From: Inquilinus sp052078665
Lineage (GTDB): Bacteria > Pseudomonadota > Alphaproteobacteria > DSM-16000 > Inquilinaceae
DNA: 64,000 bases
Assembly (NCBI RefSeq): GCF_052078665.1
Contig: NZ_JBQJIK010000002.1
Coordinates: forward strand, 1 to 64,000
Reading direction: 5' to 3'
Both the position numbers and the translations under genes were made by a program. Every line of letters begins with the position of its first letter. Positions within the stretch are counted from its first letter, which is position 1. Shown piece after piece: positions 26,267 to 35,407 of the stretch. The notes below the pieces were generated by a model. The model was not told the DNA's origin and searched no databases. It saw only the letters and a list, made by a program, of their open reading frames with translations.

Positions 26267-27126
26267 GGGGCGAAGCTCCGGTCGATGCGGTCGAGGAACA
26301 GGGTGGCGGCCAGCAGGTCCGCCGAGCCGCCGGGCGACACCCAGCGGGACAGGAGGTCGGCGTCGAGCGCCAGCAGCGCCGCGTGGCCGGCCGGGGTGGC
26401 GGTGCCGCCGGCGGCGAGCACGGCGCGGGCGCCGGACTGCGCCGCCGCCAGCGCCGGGCGGCCGCCGCGATGCAGCAGGCAGGTGTCGTCGAGCGACGCT
26501 ATGACCGCCAGCAGCGCGTCCAGCCGCGCCTCGGTCTCATTGGCCCCGGCGGCGCGGCTGGCCCGCAGGGCGGGCAGGGCGATCGCCACGACATGCGGGA
26601 AGCCGGCCTGGGCCTCGCCGCGGGCGCCTACCGCGCCATGCGCCTGCCGCACCCGCTCGCCGTTGCTCGATGCCTGTGGCGCGAAGCGGTCGGGCCAGCG
26701 CGCGATCTCGGCGGCCGTGCCGGCGATGTGGCGGGAGCCGGCCGGGCCGACGATCACCGTCCCGGCCAGCAGCAGACCCAGCGCCCAGATCGCGCCGCGA
26801 TGGGCGTTGCTGCCGCCGGTCGCCGCCATCATGTGGATCTCCCCGACCCGGCCGATCGCGGCCAGCTCCTCGCGCAGTGCCCGGTCCGGTGCGCGGCCCT
26901 GGGCGGCTTCGGCCATGGTGCGAAAGGCTGGCCGCAGTGATCGGGCGCTGCGGCGCAGCGTCTCCAGATCGAGGTCGCGATGTGCGCCGGGGCCGCGCCG
27001 GTCGACCAGCCCGGGCTTCGGGGTCAGCTCCGCCTCCTCGACCAGCGCCCAGGCGGCGAGATCGGCGAGCGCGTCGGGATCAGCCGAGACGGCGGGATCG
27101 AGGGTAAGGGGAAGGGTGATGCCCAT
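26254..27126 (-). CDS. mdcB: Triphosphoribosyl-dephospho-CoA synthase
   Basis: 290 residues, CitG/MdcB family. It condenses ATP and dephospho-CoA to the prosthetic-group precursor that MdcG transfers to MdcC. TPKPGLVDRRGPGAHRDL near residue 35 and ATGGSNAHRGAIWALGLL near residue 100 are the hallmark motifs. The ATG lies 6 bp after the mdcA stop and the end overlaps mdcC. Confidence 0.93.
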   Translation of the reverse strand: MGITLPLTLDPAVSADPDALADLAAWALVEEAELTPKPGLVDRRGPGAHRDLDLETLRRSARSLRPAFRTMAEAAQGRAPDRALREELAAIGRVGEIHMMAATGGSNAHRGAIWALGLLLAGTVIVGPAGSRHIAGTAAEIARWPDRFAPQASSNGERVRQAHGAVGARGEAQAGFPHVVAIALPALRASRAAGANETEARLDALLAVIASLDDTCLLHRGGRPALAAAQSGARAVLAAGGTATPAGHAALLALDADLLSRWVSPGGSADLLAATLFLDRIDRSFAPWNA

Positions 27127-27132
27127 GGCCGG

Positions 27133-28773
27133 TCACCAACTGCGGAACCGGGCGGGGGGCCGGTACAGCCCGCCGGACCAGTCCACCAGGTCGTCGATCG
27201 AGCGGGCTGCCAGCAGCGAGCGGTTGGCCTGCAGCCGGCTGACGCCGATGTCCTCGGGATAGGCGACGATGCCGCGGGCCCGCAGCCCGGCGGTCCGCTT
27301 CGCCTCCGCCCGTCGGCCGATCCCGGTGGCGCCGGCCACCGCGGCGATGGCGGCGCGCCGCTCCTCGCCGCCCTCGGCCTTGTAGAGATAGGCGATGCCT
27401 TCCTCGGTCACGACATGGGAGACGTCGTCGCCATAAATCATCACCGGCGCGATCGGCATGCCGCTGTTGCGGCCGACCTCGACCGCGTCGAGCGTCTCGA
27501 CGAAGGCCGGCACGCCGCCCGCCTTGAAGGTCTCGACCGTCTGCACCACCAGCTTGCGGCCGCGGGCGACCGGCGCCTTGGAGGTCATCAGGCTGAGCCA
27601 GGCGGCGCTGGCGTGGCGGCGGCCGCGCGGGTCGTGGCCCATGTTCGGCGCGCCGCCGAATCCGGCCAGCCGCCCCAGCGTGACGGTGGAGGAGTTGCCG
27701 TCCGCGTCCATCTGCAGGGTCGAGCCGATGAACAGGTCGACGCCGTATTGCCCGGCCAGCTGGCAGAACACGCGGTTCGACCGCAGGCTGCCGTCGCGGC
27801 CGACGAAGAAGATGTCCGGCCGGGCCCGGATATAGTCCTCCATCCCGACCTCGCTGCCGAAGCAGTGGACGCTCTCGACCCAGCCGCTCTCGATCGCCGG
27901 GATCAGCGTCGGATGCGGGTTCAGCGCCCAGTTGCGGCAGATCTTGCCCTTCAGCCCCAGGCTCTCGCCATAGGTCGGCAGCAGCAGCTCCACCGCCGCG
28001 GTGTCGAAGCCGATGCCGTGGTTCAGGGAGGTGACGCCGTGCCGCTCGTAGATCCCGCGGATGATCATCATCCCCATCAGGATCTGCAGCTCGCCGATGT
28101 GGCGCGGGTCGCGGGTGAACAGCGGCTCGACCGCGAAGGGCCGGTCGGCCTCGACCACGAAATCGACCCAGGAGGCCGGGATGTCGACCCGCGGCAGCTC
28201 GTCGACGATCTCGTTGACCTGGGCCACCACCACGCCGTGGCGGAAGGCGGTGGCCTCGACGATGGTCGGCGTGTCCTCGGTGTTGGCGCCGGTGTAGAGG
28301 TTGCCGTGCCGGTCCGCCTGCTCGGCGCAGACCAGCGCCACCTGCGGCGTCAAGTCGACGAACATCCGGGCGTAGAGCTCGACATAGGTGTAGATGGCGC
28401 CGATCTCGAGCTTGCCGTCCTCCAGCAGCTGCGCCACGCGCAGGCTCTGCGGCCCGGCGAAGGAGAAGTCGACCTTGCGGGCGATGCCGCGCTCGAACAG
28501 GTCGAGATGCTCCGGCCGGCCGAGGGTCGAGATCAGCAGGTGCAGGTCGTGGACCTTGGCGGGATCGAGCGCAGCCAAAGCGCGGGACAGGAAGTCCGCC
28601 TGCTTCTGGTTGTCGCCTTCCAGCGCGACGCGGTCGCCCGGCTCGATCAGCGCGGTGAGCGCGTCGCCGATCCGCTCCGGCTTCAGCACCGGGCCGTCGG
28701 CGAAGGCGGCGGCCCGCTCCAGGCGCCTCTGCTTGCGCGAGGCCAGGGTCGACCAGGTCCGTGCGGCTTCCAT
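27133..28773 (-). CDS. mdcA: Malonate decarboxylase alpha subunit (acetyl-S-ACP:malonate ACP transferase)
   Basis: 546 residues, a CoA-transferase-like protein that exchanges acetyl on MdcC for malonate. Recognisable segments are GDRVALEGDNQKQADFLSRAL, GANTEDTPTIVEATAF and GGAPNMGHDPRGRRHA. The ATG at 28773 follows GCGGAGAGACC; in-frame sequence upstream to 28881 lacks family similarity. It is first in the mdcABCDEGH operon, behind a promoter at 28820-28848 and a TGTATACA operator core at 28793-28800. Confidence 0.95.
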   Translation of the reverse strand: MEAARTWSTLASRKQRRLERAAAFADGPVLKPERIGDALTALIEPGDRVALEGDNQKQADFLSRALAALDPAKVHDLHLLISTLGRPEHLDLFERGIARKVDFSFAGPQSLRVAQLLEDGKLEIGAIYTYVELYARMFVDLTPQVALVCAEQADRHGNLYTGANTEDTPTIVEATAFRHGVVVAQVNEIVDELPRVDIPASWVDFVVEADRPFAVEPLFTRDPRHIGELQILMGMMIIRGIYERHGVTSLNHGIGFDTAAVELLLPTYGESLGLKGKICRNWALNPHPTLIPAIESGWVESVHCFGSEVGMEDYIRARPDIFFVGRDGSLRSNRVFCQLAGQYGVDLFIGSTLQMDADGNSSTVTLGRLAGFGGAPNMGHDPRGRRHASAAWLSLMTSKAPVARGRKLVVQTVETFKAGGVPAFVETLDAVEVGRNSGMPIAPVMIYGDDVSHVVTEEGIAYLYKAEGGEERRAAIAAVAGATGIGRRAEAKRTAGLRARGIVAYPEDIGVSRLQANRSLLAARSIDDLVDWSGGLYRPPARFRSW

Positions 28774-28792
28774 CAGGTCTCTCCGCAGGTGG

Positions 28793-28800
28793 TGTATACA
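28793..28800. promoter_or_regulatory. Probable MdcY-type GntR operator core
   Basis: The 8-bp palindrome TGTATACA lies between the mdcA promoter and the mdcA start. It matches the centre of ATTGTATACAAT, which I recall as the operator of the Acinetobacter mdc repressor MdcY, a GntR protein. Flanking bases here differ (GTGTATACAG). At about +13 to +20 it would block transcription. Confidence 0.55.
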
Positions 28801-28819
28801 GATACCGTTTCCGCCATCG

Positions 28820-28848
28820 AATATGAATACGGAGATTGCATGTGGCAA
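28820..28848 (-). promoter_or_regulatory. Candidate mdcA promoter
   Basis: Leftward TTGCCA (28848-28843) and CATATT (28825-28820) are separated by 17 bp, matching 5 and 4 of 6 consensus bases, about 50 bp before the mdcA ATG. The operator core at 28793-28800 lies just downstream of the expected start. Confidence 0.5.
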
Positions 28849-28906
28849 GATGTTGGAATACGCTCGTGCCATTAAATCCAATTAACGTGCACGGGAGGCT
28901 CGCTCC

Positions 28907-29590
28907 TTGGCCCCTCAGGATACGCCGATCGACGATCGCGCCTCGCTGTCGGAGCGGATCCGCCTGGCGCTGACCGACGAGATCTCCACCGGCCGCCTGC
29001 CGCCCGGCACGGTGCTGGACGAGGCGCAGCTGGCCGAGACCTACGGCGCCTCCCGCACGCCGGTCCGCGACGCGGTGCGCCATCTGGCGGCGGCGGGGCT
29101 GGTCGAGATCCGGCCGCGCCGCGGCATCGTCGTGCTGCCGATGACGATCGAGACCCTGTCCGAGATGTTCGAGGTCACGGCCGAGATCGAGGCGATGTGC
29201 GCGCGGATGGCGACCAACCGGATGACGGCGCTGGAGCGCGGCGGGCTGATCGAGCTGCACGAGGCGTCGGAGGGGTTGCTGCAGTCCGGCGATATCGCCG
29301 GCTACGACGCCTTCAACCTGGCCTTCCATGAAGGCATCTACCGGGCCACCCACAATGCTTTCCTGGTCGAGCACGCGCTGCAGCTGCGCGCCCGGCTGCT
29401 GCCGTTCCGGCGGACCCAGCTGCGCTATCCCAACCGCCTGGTCCAGTCGCGCGACGAGCACGGCCGAATCCTGCGGGCGATGACCCGCGGCGACCCGGAC
29501 GAGGCGGCCTTCGCCATGCGCGAGCACATGCTGAACGCCGGCAGCGCCCTGGCGCGCTTCCTGACATTGGAGCCGGACCGGCCGGGCTGA
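28907..29590 (+). CDS. GntR-family (FCD domain) regulator, probable malonate repressor
   Basis: 227 residues. The N-terminal winged helix-turn-helix (residues 10-75: LSERIRLAL, LAETYGASRTPVRDAVRHLA and RPRRGIVVLP) is followed by an FCD ligand domain. It starts with TTG, nine bases after GGGAGG; no better start is nearby. It is divergent from mdcA across 133 bp containing a TGTATACA palindrome, and just before a MatC-type carrier. By position and family it is the counterpart of MdcY, and probably responds to malonate or malonyl-CoA. Confidence 0.9.
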   Translation: MAPQDTPIDDRASLSERIRLALTDEISTGRLPPGTVLDEAQLAETYGASRTPVRDAVRHLAAAGLVEIRPRRGIVVLPMTIETLSEMFEVTAEIEAMCARMATNRMTALERGGLIELHEASEGLLQSGDIAGYDAFNLAFHEGIYRATHNAFLVEHALQLRARLLPFRRTQLRYPNRLVQSRDEHGRILRAMTRGDPDEAAFAMREHMLNAGSALARFLTLEPDRPG

Positions 29591-29645
29591 CGTCCGGGGG
29601 ACTTGAGCACGGTTACCGCAAAACCAGAACGACGGGAGAGGAAAC

Positions 29646-30998
29646 GTGTCTGCGCAGATCGCATCCATCATCGGGCTGGTGGTGATGTTCGTCATCGCCA
29701 CCGCCCTGCCGATCAACATGGGCGCCCTCGGCTTCGCGGCGGCCTTCCTGGTCGGCGGCGCCTTCGTCGACATGTCGGCCACGCAGATCCTGGCCGGCTT
29801 CCCGGGCGACCTGTTCGTCACCCTGGTCGGCATCACCTATCTCTTCGCCATCGCCCAGAACAACGGCACGGTCGACTGGCTGGTGCACTATGCGGTGCGC
29901 CTGGTCGGCGGCCGCATCTCGGTGATCCCCTGGGTGATGTTCGGGGTGACGGCCGTGCTGACCGCCATCGGCGCGGTCAGCCCCGGCGCGGTCGCCATCA
30001 TCGCGCCGATCGCGCTGCGCTTCGCCGCCCGCTACAAGATCAACCCGTTGCTGATGGGGCTGATGGTGGTGCACGGCGCCCAGGGCGGCGGCTTCTCCCC
30101 GATCAGCATCTATGGCGGCATCACCAACCAGGTGGTGCAGCGCGCCGGGCTGCCGGGCGACGAGATTGTGCTGTTCCTGTCCAGCCTGGCCTTCAACGCC
30201 GCGGTGGCGCTGGTGATCTTCTTCGTGTTCGGCGGCCACCGGCTGCCGATGCGGCGCCCGGCCGAGGATATCGAGGGCCTGGTCGACGCGGTGCCGGCCG
30301 GCGCCTCGGTTTCGGTCCGCGGCCATGGCGGCACGCCGGCGCGGCCGGTGGCGCCGCGGCCGGATGCCGTGCATCGCGAGGGCGAGGACCATCACGTCGC
30401 GCTCGACCGCGAGCAGGCGCTGACCCTGGCCGGGCTGGTGGTGCTGGCCGTCGCCGCGCTGGCCTTCAACCTGAATGTCGGGCTGGTGGCGATGAGCGTC
30501 GCCGTGGTCCTGGCCCTGCTGTGCCCGCGCGGGCAGAAGGGCGCGGTCGACAAGATCAGCTGGTCGACCGTGCTGCTGATCGGCGGCGTCATCACCTATA
30601 TCGGCGTGCTGCAGAAGGCCGGCGCGGTCGACTATGTCGGCGGCGGCGTCTCGACCATGGCGGCGCCGCTGCTGGGCGCGCTGCTGCTGTGCTACGTCGC
30701 CGGCGTGGTCTCGGCCTTCGCCTCCTCGGTCGGTGTGCTGGGCGCCACCATCCCGCTCGCCGTGCCGCTCTTGATGCAGGGCCATCTCGGCGTGCCCGGC
30801 ATGGTGGCGGCGATCGCGATCTCGACCACCATCGTCGATGTCAGCCCGTTCTCGACCAACGGCGCGCTGGTGGTGGCCAATGCGCATGGCATCGACCGCG
30901 ACGCCTTCTTCCGGCAGATGCTGATCTACAGCGGGATCGTCGTGGTGGTCGGGCCACTCCTGGCCTGGCTGGTGCTGGTGGTGCCGGGGCTGCTGTAG
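29646..30998 (+). CDS. MatC-type malonate/dicarboxylate carrier
   Basis: 450-residue membrane protein, all hydrophobic helices apart from a cytoplasmic loop near residues 205-255 that is rich in Arg, Pro and Glu. The N-terminal ALPINMGALGFAAAFLVGG segment is typical of the MatC N-terminal domain in the SLC13-like group. It starts with GTG after GGGAGAGG. It lies 55 bp after the GntR gene, next to the malonate operon, and takes the place of the MdcLM or MdcF transporters found in other mdc clusters. Malonate specificity is inferred from context. Confidence 0.85.
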   Translation: MSAQIASIIGLVVMFVIATALPINMGALGFAAAFLVGGAFVDMSATQILAGFPGDLFVTLVGITYLFAIAQNNGTVDWLVHYAVRLVGGRISVIPWVMFGVTAVLTAIGAVSPGAVAIIAPIALRFAARYKINPLLMGLMVVHGAQGGGFSPISIYGGITNQVVQRAGLPGDEIVLFLSSLAFNAAVALVIFFVFGGHRLPMRRPAEDIEGLVDAVPAGASVSVRGHGGTPARPVAPRPDAVHREGEDHHVALDREQALTLAGLVVLAVAALAFNLNVGLVAMSVAVVLALLCPRGQKGAVDKISWSTVLLIGGVITYIGVLQKAGAVDYVGGGVSTMAAPLLGALLLCYVAGVVSAFASSVGVLGATIPLAVPLLMQGHLGVPGMVAAIAISTTIVDVSPFSTNGALVVANAHGIDRDAFFRQMLIYSGIVVVVGPLLAWLVLVVPGLL

Positions 30999-31026
30999 CC
31001 CTTGACCCTCGATGATGGTTCTGCCG

Positions 31027-31986
31027 TCACCCCGCCCGAACCAGGCAGGCGGCCTCGGTGCCGCCATCGGCCGGGCGCAGCGCCGGGCGGATGGCGGCGC
31101 AATCCTCCACCCGGATCGGGCAGCGGCTGACGAAGGGGCAGCCGGCCGGCATCGCCAGCGGGCTCGGCAGGTCGCCGGACAGGATGATCTTGCGGCGTTG
31201 CCGCTGCGCCCGCGGGTCGGGCAGCGGAATCGCCGACAGCAGGGCCTCGGTGTAGGGGTGGCGCGGCGCGGCGAACACCGCGTCGGTGTCGCCCTGCTCG
31301 ACGATGGTGCCGAGATACATCACCGCCACCCGGTCGGCGATGTGGCGCACCACCGACAGGTCGTGGCTGATGAACAGATAGGCCAGGCCCAACTGGTCCT
31401 GCAGCCGCACCAGCAGGTTCAGAATCTGCGAGCGGATCGAGACGTCGAGTGCCGAGACCGGCTCGTCGCAAACCAGCAGCTTCGGCGACAGCGCCAGGGC
31501 GCGGGCGATCACCACCCGCTGACGCTGCCCGCCCGACAGCTCGTTGGGATAACGCTGGGCATAGCTGGCCGGCAGGCCGACCAGGTCCAGCAGCTCCGCC
31601 ACGCGCCGACGGCGCTCCGCACCGGGTGTGCCGCGGATCGCCAGCGGCTCGGCGATGCTGGCATCGATCCGCATCTTCGGGTCCAGCGCGGCGCTGGGGT
31701 CCTGGAACACGATCTGCATGGCGCCGGCCAAGGCGCGGCGCTCGGCCGGGGCGGCGTGGGTGACGTCGCGGCCCTCGAAGGCGACGGTGCCGCGCGTCGC
31801 CCGCTCCAGCCCCAGGATGGCGTAGCCGGTGGTCGACTTGCCGCAGCCGCTCTCGCCGACCAACGCCAGGGTGCGGCCGGCCGCGAGCTCCAGCGAGATG
31901 CCGTCCACCGCCTTGACCACGGCGCCCTTGGCGGCGCCGCGGACCGGGAAGTGCACCGCCAGGTCGCGGACCGAGAGCAGGGTCAT
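31027..31986 (-). CDS. ABC transporter ATP-binding protein, DppF type
   Basis: 319 residues. Walker A GESGCGKST, signature LSGGQRQRV and Walker B LLVCDEPVSALD are present, then HPYTEALLSAIP and the C-terminal cysteine segment CPFVSRCP. It is full length, unlike the ATPases of importer 1. It is the last gene of the leftward operon and converges with the MatC gene, leaving 28 bp. It overlaps the next ATPase by 4 bp. Confidence 0.92.
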   Translation of the reverse strand: MTLLSVRDLAVHFPVRGAAKGAVVKAVDGISLELAAGRTLALVGESGCGKSTTGYAILGLERATRGTVAFEGRDVTHAAPAERRALAGAMQIVFQDPSAALDPKMRIDASIAEPLAIRGTPGAERRRRVAELLDLVGLPASYAQRYPNELSGGQRQRVVIARALALSPKLLVCDEPVSALDVSIRSQILNLLVRLQDQLGLAYLFISHDLSVVRHIADRVAVMYLGTIVEQGDTDAVFAAPRHPYTEALLSAIPLPDPRAQRQRRKIILSGDLPSPLAMPAGCPFVSRCPIRVEDCAAIRPALRPADGGTEAACLVRAG

Positions 31987-32966
31987 GCCAGCGTCCCCAC
32001 GCGGTCGCCGTGCCAGCAGGCGGCGAGGTGGCCGGAGTCGCCCTGCGCCGGCTCCAGCGGCGGCGCCTCGGCGCAGCGCTCATCGGCCAGCGGGCAGCGG
32101 GTGCGGAAGCGGCAGCCCTGCGGCCAGCTCGCCGCGTCCGGCACCGCGCCGGCGATGGTCTTCAGCTCCTCTCGGCGCGGGCCGTCCAGCCGCGGCACGG
32201 TCGCCAGCAGCAGCCTGGTGTAGGGATGGGCCGGGGCGTCGAAGATGGCGTCGACCGGCCCGCTCTCGACCACCGTGCCGCCATACATCACCGCCACGCG
32301 GTCGGCCATGTCCGCGACCACGCCCATGTCGTGGGTGATCAGCAGGATGGCGCTGCCGGCCTCGGCCCGGAGCGACTTCAGCAGGTCCAGGATCTGGGCC
32401 TGGATGGTGACGTCCAGCGCCGTGGTCGGCTCGTCGGCGATCAGGATCTCCGGCCGGCAGATCAGGGCCGACGCGATCATCACCCGCTGGCACATGCCGC
32501 CCGACAGCTCGAACGGGAACTGCCCGGCCCGCCGCTCCGGATCGGCGATGCCGACCCGGGCCAGCATGGCCACGGCCTCGGCCCGGGCGGCGGCGGCCGA
32601 GGCGCCGCGATGCAGCCGCAGGCTCTCCGCCACCTGGTCGCCGACCCGGACCAGCGGGTTCAGCGACGCCACCGGCTCCTGGAAGATCACCGACACGCGG
32701 TTGCCGCGCAGGTCGCGCAGAGAAGCCTCGTCCAATGCCAGCAGATCGATACCCTCCATGGCGATCGCGCCGCCGGCGACGCGCGCGGCGGCCGGCAGCA
32801 GGCGCAGCACCGACAGGGCGGTCAGGCTCTTGCCGCAGCCGCTTTCGCCGACCAGGGCCAGCACCTCGCCGCGGCCGATCGACAGCGACACCCCGTCGAC
32901 CACGGACCGGCCGCCGATCGCGACCCGCAGCCCGTCGATGGCGAGCAGGGGAGTCTCAGGCGGCAT
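31983..32966 (-). CDS. ABC transporter ATP-binding protein, DppD type
   Basis: 327 residues with Walker A GESGCGKSL, signature LSGGMCQRV, Walker B ILIADEPTTALD and the C-terminal cysteine segment CRFRTRCP. It forms the ATPase pair of importer 2 with the following gene. The start overlaps the gamma-glutamyltransferase gene by 11 bp. Confidence 0.92.
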   Translation of the reverse strand: MPPETPLLAIDGLRVAIGGRSVVDGVSLSIGRGEVLALVGESGCGKSLTALSVLRLLPAAARVAGGAIAMEGIDLLALDEASLRDLRGNRVSVIFQEPVASLNPLVRVGDQVAESLRLHRGASAAAARAEAVAMLARVGIADPERRAGQFPFELSGGMCQRVMIASALICRPEILIADEPTTALDVTIQAQILDLLKSLRAEAGSAILLITHDMGVVADMADRVAVMYGGTVVESGPVDAIFDAPAHPYTRLLLATVPRLDGPRREELKTIAGAVPDAASWPQGCRFRTRCPLADERCAEAPPLEPAQGDSGHLAACWHGDRVGTLA

Positions 32967-34509
32967 CGGCCGGTCCTCCGACCGCGACTCCGGACCAGGG
33001 GCTGGTCGGATGCGCCATGCCGATGGTCTCGCCGGTCGCGGGATCGCGGAGCGCGGCCGAGGGGACGGCGAAGTTCACCGGATACAGCGTGTCCTCGACG
33101 ATCTGCACCGGGAAGTCGCGGGCCACGGCGGCGGCGACGTCGGGGGCTGCGGCCGCGTTCACCTTGATGGTCGGGGTGCTGGCATCGACCCGCGGTGCGT
33201 GGAAGGCGTCCTCCAGCGACATGCCGTAATCGACCAGATAGGAGATCAGCTGCAGCAGGGCCGGGAAGATCGACCGGCCGCCGGCGGCGCCGATCGCCAG
33301 TTCCGGCCGGCCATCGCGGCCCAGGACCAGCGGGCACATATTGGCCAGCGGCGCGGCGCCCCCGGCCATCGAATTCGGCTGGCCCAGCCGCGGGTCGAAC
33401 CACATCATGCCGTTGTTCAGCAGCATCCCGGCCCGCGGCAGCACCACCTTGGAGCCGAAGCGGGACAGCAGGGTGTTGGTCAGCGAGACCATGTTGCCCC
33501 GCGCGTCGACCACGCTGACATGGCTGGTGCAGCCGGGATCGCGGGAGAGGCTCGCATGGCCCATGCCGGTCAGGCGGCGGCGATAGGCCTCCCGCGCCGC
33601 CCGGGCATAGGCCAGCGCCGCCCGCGCGTCGGGCTTGTCGCCCCAGCCGGACCGCGGCGCCAGCAGGTCCAGCGCCTCCAGCAGGCTGGGGCCGCCGCTT
33701 AGCCCCGGCATGGCCCATACCTGCCAATCGCGATAGCGGCCGCACAGCGGCTCGGCCCAGCGCGGCCGGTAGGCGGCGAGGTCGGCGGCGGTGATGCGGG
33801 ACCCGGCCGCGGCCAGGTCGGCCGCCAGGTCGCGCGCGGTCTCGCCTTCGTAGAAGTCGCGGGCGCCGGCCTGCGCCAGCCGCCGCAGCATCCGGGCCTT
33901 GGCCGGCATCGGGCGGTGCCGGCCCTCGGCCGCCTTCGGGGCCTCGCTGCCATCGAGCAGCAGTTCGGCCGTCGGGGCGAAGCGGGCCAGCGCATGGGCC
34001 TCGATCGAGATGCAGAAGGCGGCGTACCAGTCGATCTCCAGCCCGCGCTCGGCATGGTCGATGGCCGGCGCCAGCGCCTCGGCCCAGCCGATGCTGCCGA
34101 AGCGCTCCAGCGCCACGGCCAGGCCGGCGACGGCGCCGGGCACGCAGATTGAGGGGCCGCCGATCAGGTTGCGGTCCTCGACCACCGACGGCCACTGAAA
34201 CCAGTTGCCGGTGTCCGCCTCGGCCAGCGGATAGTCGGCCGGGTCCAGCGCCGCGGGCGCCCGGACGTTGAAGTCCAGCGCCGAGACCGTGCCGCTCAAG
34301 CCATCGGCATGCAGCAGGAAGCCGCCGCCGCCCACGCCGGACAGCCAGGGCTCGACCACGCTCAGCACCAGCGCCGCCACCACCGCCGCATCCATGGCGT
34401 TGCCGCCCCTGGCCAGCACCGCCGCGCCGGCTTCCGCCGCACAGCGGTGCTGGGCGGCGACCAGGCCGTGGCGGCTGCGGATCTCGATCTTGCGCGACGC
34501 CAGGTTCAT
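32956..34509 (-). CDS. Gamma-glutamyltransferase family protein
   Basis: 517 residues, N-terminal nucleophile hydrolase. The self-cleavage nucleophile is Thr328 in GCTSHVSVVD, aligning with Thr391 of E. coli GGT; the usual second Thr is Ser here. Cleavage would leave a small subunit of 190 residues, the normal size. MDAAVVAALVLSVVEPWLSGVGGGGF is the family N-terminal motif. There is no obvious signal peptide, so it may act in the cytoplasm on imported gamma-glutamyl or amide compounds. The start overlaps the deacetylase stop by 4 bp. Related enzymes include cephalosporin or oxamate amidohydrolases, so glutathione is not the only possible substrate. Confidence 0.88.
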   Translation of the reverse strand: MNLASRKIEIRSRHGLVAAQHRCAAEAGAAVLARGGNAMDAAVVAALVLSVVEPWLSGVGGGGFLLHADGLSGTVSALDFNVRAPAALDPADYPLAEADTGNWFQWPSVVEDRNLIGGPSICVPGAVAGLAVALERFGSIGWAEALAPAIDHAERGLEIDWYAAFCISIEAHALARFAPTAELLLDGSEAPKAAEGRHRPMPAKARMLRRLAQAGARDFYEGETARDLAADLAAAGSRITAADLAAYRPRWAEPLCGRYRDWQVWAMPGLSGGPSLLEALDLLAPRSGWGDKPDARAALAYARAAREAYRRRLTGMGHASLSRDPGCTSHVSVVDARGNMVSLTNTLLSRFGSKVVLPRAGMLLNNGMMWFDPRLGQPNSMAGGAAPLANMCPLVLGRDGRPELAIGAAGGRSIFPALLQLISYLVDYGMSLEDAFHAPRVDASTPTIKVNAAAAPDVAAAVARDFPVQIVEDTLYPVNFAVPSAALRDPATGETIGMAHPTSPWSGVAVGGPADAA

Positions 34510-35396
34510 GCTTTGCGCCCGAAGCGGCGCGGCTCGACCGGGCCGGGGATGTCGGAGGCGGCGACGAAGCGCCCGGCATTGGCCGAGCCGGCGTGATACG
34601 CCGCGACCTCGCCGACCGTGGCGATCCAGACGCCGGGCGCGGCAGTGATCCGCTCCAGCAGGCGCTCCAGCAGCCGCAGCCGCTGGGCGCGGCCGGAGAT
34701 CCAGTCGTGTACGGTCAGCATGAACAGGCCGTTCAGGCGCCGCAGCCCCTCCCACTCGTCCAGCCAGCCCTCCAGGATCGGCCCCGGCGCCTCGGGCGGC
34801 CACTGGTCGGTGCCGCCGCCGGAGAATTTGAAGAACACGGCGTCGTCGATCGCCCATTGCACCGGCACCTCGACCACGCCGTCGATCTCATAGGGGTGGT
34901 CGGCGCCCATCAGCGAGCTGTCCCAGAAGCCGTGCCGGCGAACCTCCGCCAGCATGTGCGGGGTCATCTCCCAGGCCGGGGAGCGGAAGCCCTTCGGCAC
35001 CGCGCCGGTCTGGCGCCGGAACACCTCGATCGCGGCCTCCAGCGCGCCGGTGAACTCGGCATCGCTGCTCTGCGCCACGATCTCGTGGAAGAAGCCGTGC
35101 AGGCCGATCTCGTGGCCGCGCTCCAGGAAGGCCGGCAGCAGCTCGGGATTGGCCTCGGCCACGGCGCCGGGCACGAAGAAGCTGCCCTTGATGCCGAAGC
35201 GGTCGAGCAGGTCGAGCAGCCGCCAGATGCCCAGCCGCGGGCCGAAGCGGCGCTGCTCCAGCTGGCCCAGCGAGCGCGTCGCCTCCGGCGCCCGCTGCTG
35301 CCAGAGATAGGGCGAATCCGCGTCGACATCGACGGTGAAGCAGAAGGCGCTGTCGCGGCCTTGCGGCCATTGGTAGCGCGGCCAGGGCTGGACCAT
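34506..35396 (-). CDS. Polysaccharide deacetylase (NodB-fold) family protein
   Basis: 296 residues. The first metal-site aspartates are in FTVDVDAD near residue 20, with histidines in GHEIGLHGFFHE near residue 95 and the RSPAW motif after that. This carbohydrate-esterase-4 fold includes PuuE-like amidohydrolases acting on small cyclic amides as well as sugar deacetylases. No signal peptide is present, and it sits in a transporter operon with a gamma-glutamyltransferase. An amide substrate is therefore more likely than a cell-wall sugar. The start at 35396 gives the expected N-terminus; upstream frame belongs to the SDR gene. Confidence 0.85.
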   Translation of the reverse strand: MVQPWPRYQWPQGRDSAFCFTVDVDADSPYLWQQRAPEATRSLGQLEQRRFGPRLGIWRLLDLLDRFGIKGSFFVPGAVAEANPELLPAFLERGHEIGLHGFFHEIVAQSSDAEFTGALEAAIEVFRRQTGAVPKGFRSPAWEMTPHMLAEVRRHGFWDSSLMGADHPYEIDGVVEVPVQWAIDDAVFFKFSGGGTDQWPPEAPGPILEGWLDEWEGLRRLNGLFMLTVHDWISGRAQRLRLLERLLERITAAPGVWIATVGEVAAYHAGSANAGRFVAASDIPGPVEPRRFGRKA

Positions 35397-35407
35397 CGGG
35401 TTATCTC

